Origin: Gammaproteobacteria bacterium
GTDB lineage: Bacteria; Pseudomonadota; Gammaproteobacteria; Steroidobacterales; Woeseiaceae
Assembly: GCA_029863305.1 (NCBI GenBank)
Contig: JAOTVR010000035.1
Coordinates: 1-33,121 of the forward strand
Direction: 5' to 3'
DNA length: 33,121 nt
The position numbers and the translations under genes are program-made. Positions 15,752-23,999 of this stretch are shown piece by piece; the first letter of the stretch is position 1, and every line of letters begins with the position of its first letter. The notes beneath the pieces were generated by a model. It made no database searches, had not been told where the DNA came from, and worked only from the letters and a program-made list of their open reading frames with translations.

Positions 15752-16601
15752 TCTTGTCACTGCGAGCAACGTTACGAAGCGGTTTGGCGACCTGCGTGCA
15801 GTCGACAACGTCAGTTTCGAGATCGAGAAAGGCAAGATCCTCGGACTGTTCGGGCCGAACGGTGCCGGCAAGACGACATTGCTGAAAGCCGTACTTGGCC
15901 TGACCGATTGTGAAGGACAGCTATCCGTATTAGGGCTTGATCCGTTTCGGCAGCGCAAGGAGCTAATGAAGAACATCTGTTTCATTGCTGATGTTGCGGT
16001 GTTGCCACGCTGGATCAAAGTCACGCAATTGCTCGACTTTATCGAGTCTGTTCATCCAAATTTTTCGCGTAAACGCGCAGAGGAACTGCTGTCACAAACG
16101 AAAGTGCGGAGCGAAGCCAAAGTCCGGGAGCTGTCCAAGGGCATGGTCACTCAGCTGCACTTGTCAATCATCACTGCAATTGACGCCCGGCTTCTTGTTC
16201 TCGACGAGCCAACACTCGGCCTCGATATCATCTTTCGCAAGGAGTTCTACGGCAACCTCCTGAATGACTACTTCGACGGAGAGAGAACTATTCTGATAAC
16301 AACGCATCAGGTCGAAGAAATCGAACACCTGATGACAGACATCATGTTCATAAATGACGGACGCATTCTTCTGGATTCGAGTATGGAATCGCTACCGGAT
16401 AAGTACTTCGAGTTAATGACGTCGGGCGAGGACGCGGACAAGGCGCGCCAACTCGGACCGATCTTTGAGCGTGATGTATTCGGCAAAAAGGTCATGACGT
16501 TTGAAGGCGTCGACCGGGAGCGTCTGGCCGGGCTCGGAGAGGCACATACGCCATCAGTGGCCGACCTGTTTGTCGCCAAGGTAAAGGGGGCAGCAGCATG
16601 A
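15744..16601 (+). CDS. ABC transporter ATP-binding protein
   Basis: A 285-aa nucleotide-binding subunit that powers the permease encoded next. Walker A is GPNGAGKT (37-44), the signature motif is the degenerate LSKGM (130-134) in place of LSGGQ, Walker B is LLVLDEP (150-156), the D-loop is GLD, and the H-loop His is His188 in TTHQ. The segment between Walker A and the signature lacks a clear Q-loop Gln (FIADVAVLP at 80-88). It belongs to the YtrB/CcmA-like branch found with YtrA regulators. The start at 15744 is preferred over the in-frame ATG at 15729 because GAGGGAGA lies just before it. The substrate is not predictable from sequence. Confidence 0.92.
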   Translation: MTSLVTASNVTKRFGDLRAVDNVSFEIEKGKILGLFGPNGAGKTTLLKAVLGLTDCEGQLSVLGLDPFRQRKELMKNICFIADVAVLPRWIKVTQLLDFIESVHPNFSRKRAEELLSQTKVRSEAKVRELSKGMVTQLHLSIITAIDARLLVLDEPTLGLDIIFRKEFYGNLLNDYFDGERTILITTHQVEEIEHLMTDIMFINDGRILLDSSMESLPDKYFELMTSGEDADKARQLGPIFERDVFGKKVMTFEGVDRERLAGLGEAHTPSVADLFVAKVKGAAA

Positions 16602-17515
16602 TCACGAATCAAATGGCGCTGATACGGAGAGAACTTTGGGAACATCGATCGATCTACGTCGCCCCGGCCGCAATTGCGGTCATCATGTCACTGGTGTCGC
16701 TCGCGGGAATGGTAACGGCCTCGGCATTTGACAATGAAATAAGAATGGCAATTCTCGGCGCGTCAAATATCGTCGGTGACGCCGAGCGTCAGGCGGCGAT
16801 GACGGTCTTTTTCCTGGGTACCTCGTGGATTTTCCTGTTCACGCTCGCAATCCTGACGGTTTTTTATTCGCTCGATTCGCTGTATGCCGAGCGCAAGGAC
16901 AAAAGCATCTTGTTCTGGCGCTCACTGCCAGTGACCGACGCAGAAACCGTAATATCCAAGCTGCTCACAGCGGTTGTCGTATTGCCGTTGGTTGCGGTCG
17001 CCGCAATCATCGCGACACACCTGATAAATCTTGTCGTCACGAGCATCTGGATCAGTATGAAAGGCGGTGATGCCGGTCATCTCATCTGGGGGTCGGTGGC
17101 ACTGCTGGACAACTGGATGGCCGCACTGATTGTCACATTTGCCAGCGCGGCGTGGATGTCGCCGTTCATCGGCTGGTTCCTGTTCGTCTCTGCGTTTACC
17201 AAGCGCATGCCATTGCTCATGGCGTTTATGCCACTCATCCTTGTTCCGCTGATCGAGTTGATCATATTGAGATCGTCATATTTCGCTGAGGCCGTGTTTG
17301 GCCGTGGCGGCATGATGCCGTTGTTCCGCGGCATGGATATGCACGATTTTTTCGACGAAGATAACATGGCCGTGAAGGAAGAACTCATCAGGCTGCTTGC
17401 ACATCTCGATATCGTTCAATTTCTGGCGAGCCCGTCATTATGGGCCGGCATAATCGTATGCGGTCTGTTAACCACGGCCGCGATCTATGTACGGCGCTAC
17501 CGTGACGAGAGTTAA
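16598..17515 (+). CDS. ABC transporter permease
   Basis: A 305-aa integral membrane protein overlapping the ATPase gene by 4 bp (ATGA), so the two should form one transporter. Hydrophobic segments occur near 20-42, 70-92, 115-145, 165-195, 205-225 and 275-297, giving about six spans, with a loop carrying DMHDFFDEDNMAV before the last one. The N-terminus QMALIRRELWEHRSIYVAP is typical of ABC-2-type permeases that work with YtrB-like ATPases. The direction and substrate of transport are unknown; related operons are often linked to envelope or peptide stress. The stop lies 17 bp from the convergent pspF stop. Confidence 0.88.
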   Translation: MITNQMALIRRELWEHRSIYVAPAAIAVIMSLVSLAGMVTASAFDNEIRMAILGASNIVGDAERQAAMTVFFLGTSWIFLFTLAILTVFYSLDSLYAERKDKSILFWRSLPVTDAETVISKLLTAVVVLPLVAVAAIIATHLINLVVTSIWISMKGGDAGHLIWGSVALLDNWMAALIVTFASAAWMSPFIGWFLFVSAFTKRMPLLMAFMPLILVPLIELIILRSSYFAEAVFGRGGMMPLFRGMDMHDFFDEDNMAVKEELIRLLAHLDIVQFLASPSLWAGIIVCGLLTTAAIYVRRYRDES

Positions 17516-17532
17516 TCCAGGGTATCGCGCCG

Positions 17533-18555
17533 CTAGCCAGTGTCTGCGCGACCTGCAATGTCGTACTTGCGCAATTTGCCGCGGAACTGGTGGTAACTGA
17601 GACCGAGCAGATCTGCCGCAAGTCGCTGGTTATAGCGCGCCTTGTCGAGGGCCGCCTGCAGCAATTCCCTTTCGGTATCGATGAGCCTCTGAGTGAGGTT
17701 GGTCGGGAGCAGCGGTGCCCGGCCTTGCCTGGCAGGCGGCGTTGCCGGTTCGTCAATTGAGTCGATCAGCTTGAACGGTGAGTCGAATGGATCAAAAGCG
17801 ATCTTCGAGATAGGCCGTTCCGGATCATCGGATCGATACACGGAACGCTCGATCGTGTTTTTAAGCTCGCGGACATTTCCTGGCCATCTGTGCCTGAGCA
17901 AGGCTGCGGCGGCGCGCGGGCTGAACCCGGGAAAATATGACTGCCGCAGTTCGCTCACCATATTCACAGCAAACGCGTGGGCGAGGGTCATTACGTCGTC
18001 GAGACGCTCGCGCAAGGGCGGAACAGTGATGACATCAAACGCAAGTCGGTCCAGCAGATCCTGACGAAACTTCCCGCGCGCGGCCAGCGACGGCAGGTCC
18101 GAATTCGTCGAGCCCACGATTCGAACATCCACCCGCAGCGTCTCGCTGCCGCCGACGCGTTGAATCTCGCCGTACTCAATGACACGCAGGATCTTCTCCT
18201 GCATGCGCAATGTAATTGTCGCCAGCTCGTCGAGAATCAGGGTGCCGCCATCCGCACGCTCGAAGTGACCAATGTGCGTCCGGGATGCGCCGGTGAATGC
18301 CCCGGCTTCATGGCCAAACAACTCGGACTCCAGTATCGATTCGGTTAGCGCTGCGCAGTTCACCTTGACCACCCGCTGTTCCCAACGGTCGGAGAGAAAG
18401 TGCAGCCGTGACGCGATCAGTTCCTTGCCGGTACCGCGCTCGCCGACAACGAGCACGGGCTTGTCCAGGGGTGCAGCACGCGAGACGTGCTCGAGCATCT
18501 CGAGAAACGCCGGAGCCTCGCCAATGATCTGTTGTGTGGGCCTGCGTGCCGCCAT
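17533..18555 (-). CDS. pspF: Psp operon transcriptional activator PspF
   Basis: Sigma-54-dependent activator of the phage-shock response, normally held inactive by PspA. The 340-aa product lacks an N-terminal sensor domain, like E. coli PspF. It has IIGEAPAFLEMLEHVSRAAPLDKP at 10-33, Walker A GERGTGKE (38-45), the sigma-54 contact loop GAFTGA (85-90), Walker B TLILDE (105-110), and a C-terminal Fis-type helix-turn-helix (about 300-335, LAADLLGLSYHQFRGKLRKY). The ATG at 18555 is used because MAARRPTQQIIGE matches the family start; the 12-codon extension upstream does not. It diverges from pspA, and the 189-bp gap between them contains a -24/-12 promoter. Confidence 0.95.
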   Translation of the reverse strand: MAARRPTQQIIGEAPAFLEMLEHVSRAAPLDKPVLVVGERGTGKELIASRLHFLSDRWEQRVVKVNCAALTESILESELFGHEAGAFTGASRTHIGHFERADGGTLILDELATITLRMQEKILRVIEYGEIQRVGGSETLRVDVRIVGSTNSDLPSLAARGKFRQDLLDRLAFDVITVPPLRERLDDVMTLAHAFAVNMVSELRQSYFPGFSPRAAAALLRHRWPGNVRELKNTIERSVYRSDDPERPISKIAFDPFDSPFKLIDSIDEPATPPARQGRAPLLPTNLTQRLIDTERELLQAALDKARYNQRLAADLLGLSYHQFRGKLRKYDIAGRADTG

Positions 18556-18688
18556 TAGCTTATTTGACCAAACTTGCGTCAAAAACACCATAGATTAGCG
18601 TAATCCGCCAGATTCCCGCATCGTTTTCTGACGAGCAAATATACAATTTATTCCTATGAAACAATCACTTACAAAACTCCCGGCAAGC

Positions 18689-18704
18689 TGGCACGGATGC
18701 TGCA
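18689..18704 (+). promoter_or_regulatory. Sigma-54 (-24/-12) promoter of pspA
   Basis: TGGCACGGATGCTGCA matches the sigma-54 consensus TGGCAC-N5-TTGCA with one change (C for T in the -12 element). The invariant GG and GC are 10 bp apart, as required. Transcription would start near 18715, about 30 nt before the pspA ATG. An A/T-rich stretch at about 18635-18680 upstream could serve as an IHF-type bending region, and PspF sites would be expected there; neither is certain. Confidence 0.85.
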
Positions 18705-18744
18705 GTACTGACTGTGAGTTTCACCAAAATACGAGGACAGATTA

Positions 18745-19440
18745 ATGGGCATATTCACGAGATTCAGCGACATTGTGAACTCGAACATCAACGCGATTCT
18801 CGACAAGGCCGAAGATCCCGAGAAGATCGTGCGACTGATGATCCAGGAGATGGAAGATACGCTGGTCGAAGTACGCTCCGCAGCCGCTCGTTCCATCGCC
18901 GACAAGAAGGATCTGAACCGCAAGCTCGAATCACTTGACCGAGAATCCAGGGATTGGGACGACAAGGCCGAATTGGCTATTCGAAAAGGACGCGAGGACC
19001 TCGCCAGAGCAGCTCTGGTGGAGAAATCCCGGGTTACCGCGGCGGCAGAGGTGCTGAAACAGGATTATGTTGCGGTCGACGAAGGGCTGAGCAAACTGAA
19101 CGAGGACATTGCGAGACTGGAGGGCAAACTGGAGGACGCCAAAACACGCCAAAAGGCGCTCCTCGCCCGACACAAGACAGCAAACAGCCGGCTGGCTGCC
19201 AGGAAGAAAATCTATGACTACAAGATCGATGACGCGATGATTCGATTCGAGCAGTACACGAGGCGCATCGACGATGTAGAAGGCCGTGTTGAGGCGTACG
19301 ACCTGGGATTGCCGAAGGACCTCAACCACGAATTTGCCAGTCTCGAGGCCGAGGAATCGGTCAGAGAAGAACTGGACGCCCTGAAGAAACGCGTGGCGGC
19401 ATACGATGACAAAGAGGATAAAGATGCCGCGGAAGGCTGA
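18745..19440 (+). CDS. pspA: Phage shock protein A
   Basis: Peripheral membrane protein of the ESCRT-III/Vipp1 superfamily that stabilises the inner membrane and restrains PspF. The 231-aa product begins with the amphipathic helix MGIFTRFSDIVNSNINAILD, followed by EDPEKIVRLMIQEMEDTLVEVR. Long coiled coil runs to about 190 (for example ESLDRESRDWDDKAELAIRKG and LNEDIARLEGKLEDAKTRQ), as in the family (E. coli 222 aa). AGGACAG lies before the ATG. It is the first gene after the sigma-54 promoter. The last 20 residues are charged (YDDKEDKDAAEG). Confidence 0.96.
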   Translation: MGIFTRFSDIVNSNINAILDKAEDPEKIVRLMIQEMEDTLVEVRSAAARSIADKKDLNRKLESLDRESRDWDDKAELAIRKGREDLARAALVEKSRVTAAAEVLKQDYVAVDEGLSKLNEDIARLEGKLEDAKTRQKALLARHKTANSRLAARKKIYDYKIDDAMIRFEQYTRRIDDVEGRVEAYDLGLPKDLNHEFASLEAEESVREELDALKKRVAAYDDKEDKDAAEG

Positions 19441-19470
19441 GTGCGGTTTGAGAGGAGAAAGGATAAAAGA

Positions 19471-19764
19471 ATGAATCAACGCAGCTGGAATATAGACGAC
19501 GGTCCCTTGCGCGGAATGTATCGAGACAGGGAAAACGCCTGGATATTCGGCGTCTGTGCGGGCATTGCCGACAGATTCAACTTCAGGCTGTCGACTGTGC
19601 GTATTATCGCGGTGATAAGTTTAGTGTTGTTCTTCTGGCTAACGGCGGCATTGTATGTCGGTGCCACGCTCCTGATCAGGGAAAAGCCTCTGGTTTATTC
19701 GGGACGTCGGACTGAGTACGAGTTCTGGCGCCGCCATCACCGCAATTACTGGAGCCAATTATGA
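19471..19764 (+). CDS. PspC-domain membrane protein (first copy)
   Basis: A 97-aa PspC-type inner-membrane protein. The core ENAWIFGVCAGIADRFNFRLSTVRI (about 20-44) is followed by the hydrophobic segment IIAVISLVLFFWLTAALYVGATLLI (about 44-68) and a basic tail rich in Arg, His and Tyr. The ATG at 19471 has a strong AAGGA site 7 nt upstream; a GTG at 19441 in the same frame would add ten charged residues and is less likely. In E. coli PspC is one of the partners that releases PspA from PspF under stress. It overlaps the next gene by 4 bp. Confidence 0.88.
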   Translation: MNQRSWNIDDGPLRGMYRDRENAWIFGVCAGIADRFNFRLSTVRIIAVISLVLFFWLTAALYVGATLLIREKPLVYSGRRTEYEFWRRHHRNYWSQL

Positions 19765-20195
19765 TCGCTCAGGCCTCGACGTTTAGACGTCGGTTTACCC
19801 GCAACGCGGATAAGGCGTGCCTCGGTGGTGTCTGCGCAGGCTTTGCTGATTACTTCGGGTTCAACCTTCGGGTTACCAGATTGCTCGTCGTCATCGCCTT
19901 TTTCGTCGCGCCACTGCTAACCCTGTTGATTTACATGGCGATCGTGCTACTGGTGCCGGCCGAGTCGAATGGGTCGCGACTCGGCAGGCAGGGACGAGTT
20001 TGCGGGAGGGCTGATCGCAGAGGGAGACGTCGCATGTCACGCCGGCAGAAAAGACAGGCTGCCGAGGAGGCCGAACGAGAGTTGGCCGACGAGATTGTTC
20101 AACGTTGTCGATCACTCGATGAACGGCTTGCGAGCATAGAGAAATATGTGACGTCGGCGCGCTATGACCTGGACCGGGAATTCAGGAATCTTTGA
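19761..20195 (+). CDS. pspC: PspC-domain protein with C-terminal coiled coil (second copy)
   Basis: A 144-aa protein with the PspC core NADKACLGGVCAGFADYFGFNLRVTRLL (about 15-42) and a membrane segment LLVVIAFFVAPLLTLLIYMAIVLLV (about 41-65). A long very basic stretch (about 73-100) and a helical, probably coiled-coil end (about 100-144) follow. It is closer in architecture to canonical PspC than the first copy. The start overlaps the preceding stop (ATGA) and has GGAG upstream. Its end, IEKYVTSARYDLDREFRNL, strongly resembles the end of the next protein, suggesting a shared interaction motif. Confidence 0.88.
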   Translation: MIAQASTFRRRFTRNADKACLGGVCAGFADYFGFNLRVTRLLVVIAFFVAPLLTLLIYMAIVLLVPAESNGSRLGRQGRVCGRADRRGRRRMSRRQKRQAAEEAERELADEIVQRCRSLDERLASIEKYVTSARYDLDREFRNL

Positions 20196-20228
20196 GATAT
20201 GATTGACTAGGGGACCAGGGATTCAGCA

Positions 20229-20447
20229 ATGAACACATTCTTATTTGTAATATGTCTGGTGGCGATCGTCGTTACGGCGGACACCATTCAAAAAATTTAC
20301 AAGACGCGTGCCGCCAAACAGGAATCCGATTTGGGTACGGATGAAGCGATGGCGAAGCTCGATCAGCTTGAAGAGCGAATCCGCGTGTTAGAGCGCATCG
20401 TGACCGAGAGCAAGCACGATCTGCGACGAGAGATCAATCGTCTCTGA
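20229..20447 (+). CDS. pspB: PspB-like small membrane protein
   Basis: A 72-aa protein with one N-terminal membrane helix (about 4-20, FLFVICLVAIVVTADTI) and a cytoplasmic helix predicted as coiled coil (about 40-72, LDQLEERIRVLERIV onward). This matches PspB in size, topology and the ERIxxLExI pattern. In E. coli pspB precedes pspC; here it comes last, 33 bp after the second pspC. PspB normally works with PspC to relay membrane stress to PspA. The assignment is by architecture and location and is not proved by high identity. Confidence 0.75.
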   Translation: MNTFLFVICLVAIVVTADTIQKIYKTRAAKQESDLGTDEAMAKLDQLEERIRVLERIVTESKHDLRREINRL

Positions 20448-20458
20448 ATCCAGATGAT

Positions 20459-20830
20459 CTATTGCTCGTCGCTCTTCAGTTTCTGGTTGTACGCTCGAAT
20501 CTGCTGATTGAATTGTTCACCCACGAGCGCCTTCTCTTCATTGGCGGCTTCGAACTTCTTGTTCAGCATTTCGTCTCGGCGCTGAAGTTCTTCGGGACCG
20601 GGATTGTCCAATTCGGCAATTGCTGCTTGTTCTTCACCTTCAATACACGTCAGATACTTGTCAACCGCCGCAACAAATCCCTGAACCTCAGCCTTGGCGG
20701 CGAGCAACTCATCCTTTGAGGCAGTGGCCCCATCCGGGATTCGGGGGCGATCCGGATAGTCGCAGGCGAGAGCCATCGAGGCGGTAAGAAACAACGTTGC
20801 GGCAAGCGCTATCTTGGGAGTTTTGGTCAT
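20459..20830 (-). CDS. Small exported protein of unknown function
   Basis: A 123-aa protein beginning with a clear signal peptide (MTKTPKIALAATLFLTASMALA, cleavage around 22-23), followed by CDYPDRPRIPDGATASKDEL. The mature part is about 100 residues, mostly charged helix, with LTCIEGEEQAAIAEL and AANEEKALVGEQFNQQI. Two Cys (at about 23 and 60 of the precursor) could form a disulfide. The frame extends to a TTG at 20857, but the ATG at 20830 starts directly at the signal peptide. I do not recognise a named family. It converges with the psp operon, 11 bp from the pspB-like stop, so it is not part of that operon. Confidence 0.7.
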   Translation of the reverse strand: MTKTPKIALAATLFLTASMALACDYPDRPRIPDGATASKDELLAAKAEVQGFVAAVDKYLTCIEGEEQAAIAELDNPGPEELQRRDEMLNKKFEAANEEKALVGEQFNQQIRAYNQKLKSDEQ

Positions 20831-20930
20831 CAGTTCGACTTTGGTTGTGGCTGCCAAGGGCGCAGGGCTCCGATCAGCCGGGTTATTACGTTGGCGTATT
20901 TAATCATTTTGCATGCGTTGAGTGAAGTCG

Positions 20931-23384
20931 TCAGGCGAACAAAGCCCGATGTGTATCCGTACCTTCGAGCTGCGCCAGGAGGAGTTCCAGGTAATTATCG
21001 GAACTCATCGGGTCTCCGAAAAGCAAGCCCTGTACATAAGTACAGTCCAGTCGTTGCAGCAAATTAAGCTGATCTTCGTTCTCGACGCCTTCGGCCACGA
21101 CGTCCATATTGAGATTGCGGCCCATCTGCACGATAGTACCCACGATAGTGGCATCATCGGGGTTGACAGCGACATCCTGAACAAACGACTTGTCGATTTT
21201 CAAGGTGCTAATCGGAAATTGCTGCAAAGCGCTAAGTGAAGAGTAGCCCGTGCCGAAATCGTCGATGGCCAGGTGCAAGCCCAGCGCATAGAGCTGGTCA
21301 AGAAGTTTGATCGTTCGATCAGGATTCTCCATCAACGTTGTTTCGGTTATTTCGAGTTCGAGCGAGGTTGGAGAAACCTCGTGGCCTCTCATAATCGAAC
21401 TGATTCTCCTGATAAAGTTCGGCTGTCGAAGTTGTTTCAAGGACAGATTAACTGACACGCGGCCCGGCGAAGACACTGATCGTTGCCAAAAGCGGAAATC
21501 CTCACAGACCTTGTCGAGTACCCATTCGCCAATCTCGATAATCAAATTTGTTTCTTCTGCGATCGGAATGAAATCGGACGGCAAAATCAATCCACGATCG
21601 GGCAACTCCCACCTCACCAGCGCCTCAGCCCCATATACTTCTCCGGTCAAAAGGTTGTACTTGGGTTGATAGTGGACCAACAGTTCATCGCGTTCGAAAG
21701 CGCGTTTCAGCTTGCTTTTCGTCATCAGGCGTTCGACTGCTGCCTCGTTCATCTGTGGCTTGTAGTAGGAGAAGACATTTCCGCCTGAGTGTTTGGCATT
21801 GTAAAGCGCGGCATCAGCGTTGCGGATCAGGTCGATTACATTCGTCGCATCTTTCGGGTAATAGGCAATGCCCATACTCGCCGTCATGAAGACCTCGTGC
21901 CCTTGCACAAAGAACGGGTCGGCGAGTCGATCGAGCACTCGTCTTGCCAGCGTGTCCGTGAGATCGCGGCCATTGTCATCGGGGCCAAGGTCTTTGACAA
22001 TTACCGCAAATTCATCTCCGGCAAGACGCCCGATAATGGAACGGCTGGGCAACGCCTCGGCAAGTCGCTCGGCAACGGTCTCGAGTGTTGAATCTCCGGC
22101 CAGATGGCCGAATGTGTCATTGATCTCTTTGAAGTGGTCAATGTCGACGTAAAAAAGGCACAGTGGCCTGCCGGCGCGCCGCGCACGAGCAATTGAGCGT
22201 TGCAGCAGGTGCTGAAACTGCATTCGGTTAGGAATTTTGGTCAGCGCATCGATGCGCGCGAGGTAACGTATGCGCCGTTCTGCCCGCTGCCGTTCAGTAA
22301 TGTTCTGGGCAGCATATATCAGATCCTCAGCCTCGTCGGAATGCTTGTCGGCGACAACAGAAGAAGTATAGGAAACCGGGATCGAATCGCCGAATTTACT
22401 TTCAAAAAAAGCTTCTATCGGCACGTCGGACGTTGCGCCTTCCAGCGTAGAACCGGTCTTTTTCGTGTTAACGATGGACTTGATCGACGATCCCACGAGT
22501 TCGTCTTCTTCATAGCCCAGCAACAAGGTCGTCGCCTTGTTAACGCGCTTGATGATTCCCTCCGCCGAGGTAACGAAAATTGCCTCGTTCATACCTGAGA
22601 GAATATTGTCGACATAATCGCGCGAAATCGTGGTAGAGCGCAGCTTGTCGCGCATGTCGTTGAATACGACTGCAAGCTCGCCCAGAGCATCGCCCTGGGT
22701 AACCGGCAGCGGCTCGCCGAAGTCTGCGTCGCGCAGCTTTTCCGCCTGTACGCGGAGATCGTGAATTCTTTCCGACTGTCTGCGTATGATCACCCAGACG
22801 AGGCCGCCGCAAATCAGCAGCGTGAGCAGCGTCCCGGCCCCGATCCAGATGAAACTCACGCGCCGAACCTGGGATTCCTTGCTAAACAACTCGTCGGCAA
22901 GCATCTTGGATTCAAGCTGTAACAGCCGCAATTCGAACGATCCGGTGAGTGTTCCAATTTGCTGCGCCCCGCGCGTGACCGGCTGCGTCACCAGCAGAGC
23001 CTCTTCCAGCCAGATTAGCGGTGCCGTGGCATCGACTTTCGGGAAACGGCCAACTTCCGTCAATTCGACGTCTTTGCTGTTGAATCGCAAGCCAGCAAGT
23101 GAGTCGTTGAAGGCCAGCGCGTTATTGAGAATGGTCGAGACTGAAAGCGCATCCGCATCGGCGGTGCTGGCCGCAAGCGCGTCTGCGATGGTGTGCAATT
23201 CCGCTTGAGCGCGGGCCGCATAGCTGTCGCGCAAAATCACATTTTGTTCGGCCGCGCCGATCGCCGCAATTTCACTCGCCAGCCAGCGGTACTGGCCATA
23301 AAACATCGACAATAAAACGACGGCCACGATCGTTCCGACCGTCAGTACGGCAAGTACATACCGTGGAATTCTGCTACCGATCAT
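20931..23384 (-). CDS. Membrane GGDEF-EAL (cyclic-di-GMP) regulatory protein with HAMP and PAS
   Basis: An 817-aa protein predicted to make and/or degrade cyclic-di-GMP. The first membrane helix is at about 8-28, a periplasmic sensor region runs to about 175, and the second helix is at about 176-198. A HAMP linker (about 199-245), a PAS domain (about 250-375), GGDEF (about 385-545) and EAL (about 560-810) follow. The GGDEF site reads AGDEF (about 454-458), usually still active. There is no RxxD inhibitory site upstream (RSII is present instead). The EAL half keeps YGAEALVRW, IDDFGTGYSSL, KIDKSFV and EGVEN, so phosphodiesterase activity is expected. The ligand for the periplasmic region is unknown. 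It is a monocistronic gene. Confidence 0.93.
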   Translation of the reverse strand: MIGSRIPRYVLAVLTVGTIVAVVLLSMFYGQYRWLASEIAAIGAAEQNVILRDSYAARAQAELHTIADALAASTADADALSVSTILNNALAFNDSLAGLRFNSKDVELTEVGRFPKVDATAPLIWLEEALLVTQPVTRGAQQIGTLTGSFELRLLQLESKMLADELFSKESQVRRVSFIWIGAGTLLTLLICGGLVWVIIRRQSERIHDLRVQAEKLRDADFGEPLPVTQGDALGELAVVFNDMRDKLRSTTISRDYVDNILSGMNEAIFVTSAEGIIKRVNKATTLLLGYEEDELVGSSIKSIVNTKKTGSTLEGATSDVPIEAFFESKFGDSIPVSYTSSVVADKHSDEAEDLIYAAQNITERQRAERRIRYLARIDALTKIPNRMQFQHLLQRSIARARRAGRPLCLFYVDIDHFKEINDTFGHLAGDSTLETVAERLAEALPSRSIIGRLAGDEFAVIVKDLGPDDNGRDLTDTLARRVLDRLADPFFVQGHEVFMTASMGIAYYPKDATNVIDLIRNADAALYNAKHSGGNVFSYYKPQMNEAAVERLMTKSKLKRAFERDELLVHYQPKYNLLTGEVYGAEALVRWELPDRGLILPSDFIPIAEETNLIIEIGEWVLDKVCEDFRFWQRSVSSPGRVSVNLSLKQLRQPNFIRRISSIMRGHEVSPTSLELEITETTLMENPDRTIKLLDQLYALGLHLAIDDFGTGYSSLSALQQFPISTLKIDKSFVQDVAVNPDDATIVGTIVQMGRNLNMDVVAEGVENEDQLNLLQRLDCTYVQGLLFGDPMSSDNYLELLLAQLEGTDTHRALFA

Positions 23385-23591
23385 TCGTTACAGTACCGTC
23401 GGGCCTGACCGGACGCGACCTGCGCTGCGTGGCCGGCAAACCCTTCTTCTTATTTTTGTCTAAGGCGTGTCGCCGGCTTTCAGTTTAGCATCGCGGATCG
23501 CCGCCCGCGTAAGTTTCCAGAAAAGGAGTGTTGCAGGGCTGTTGCAGGTCAGGCAAGTTTCTATAAATGGGAAAAAAAGACTATTTGCGGA

Positions 23592-23999
23592 TCAATCTAC
23601 CTGATCCTGGCCGCGTTTTTCCACAAACTCCAACGGCTCGCCGGGTCCTGTGGTCTTCATGACGCCTTGGACAACCGCGCCTTCGGCAACGGCAATGGCT
23701 TCACCGGAAACCGTGCCGGTGATTCGTGCGGTATCTGTGATCTCGACTTTGCCGGCTGCGATGATGTCGCCCTCGACACGACCGGCGACAATGACATTGG
23801 AGGCCTTGATCGTGCCTTTCCACAGACCGTTGTTCGCAAGAGTCACTGTGCCGGCCACATCACAATCGCCATCGATTTCGCCATTGATCAGGTAGCTTCC
23901 GGACCCGGTGATCAAGCCGGATAGCTTGCAGTCCTCGCTGATCAAGGTGGCTGCGTTCGAGGATCGGTCGCGTAAGCGCCGCAGTCGGGAGTCGGTCAT
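23592..23999 (-). CDS. Bactofilin (polymer-forming cytoskeletal protein)
   Basis: A 135-aa protein with the bactofilin beta-helix: repeated short Gly/Val/Ile-rich turns such as GLITGSGSYLINGEIDGDCDV, ASNVIVAGRVEGDIIAAGKV and TARITGTVSGEAIAVAEGA span about 18-115. Short disordered ends precede and follow. Bactofilins polymerise without nucleotide and scaffold cell shape or peptidoglycan enzymes. The length is typical (110-180 aa). No M23 peptidase gene, a frequent partner, is adjacent. The start has a family-like basic N-terminus (MTDSRLRRLRDRS). Confidence 0.9.
   Translation of the reverse strand: MTDSRLRRLRDRSSNAATLISEDCKLSGLITGSGSYLINGEIDGDCDVAGTVTLANNGLWKGTIKASNVIVAGRVEGDIIAAGKVEITDTARITGTVSGEAIAVAEGAVVQGVMKTTGPGEPLEFVEKRGQDQVD

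Noticed and set aside
17518..17560. TCGCGC/GCGCGA inverted repeat at the permease/pspF junction as a bidirectional terminator
   Set aside because: A 6-bp stem with a long loop and no T-tract on either strand is too weak to call.
20428..20460. Short GAGA/TCTC hairpin at the end of the pspB-like gene as a terminator
   Set aside because: The stem is only 4 bp and no T-tract follows.
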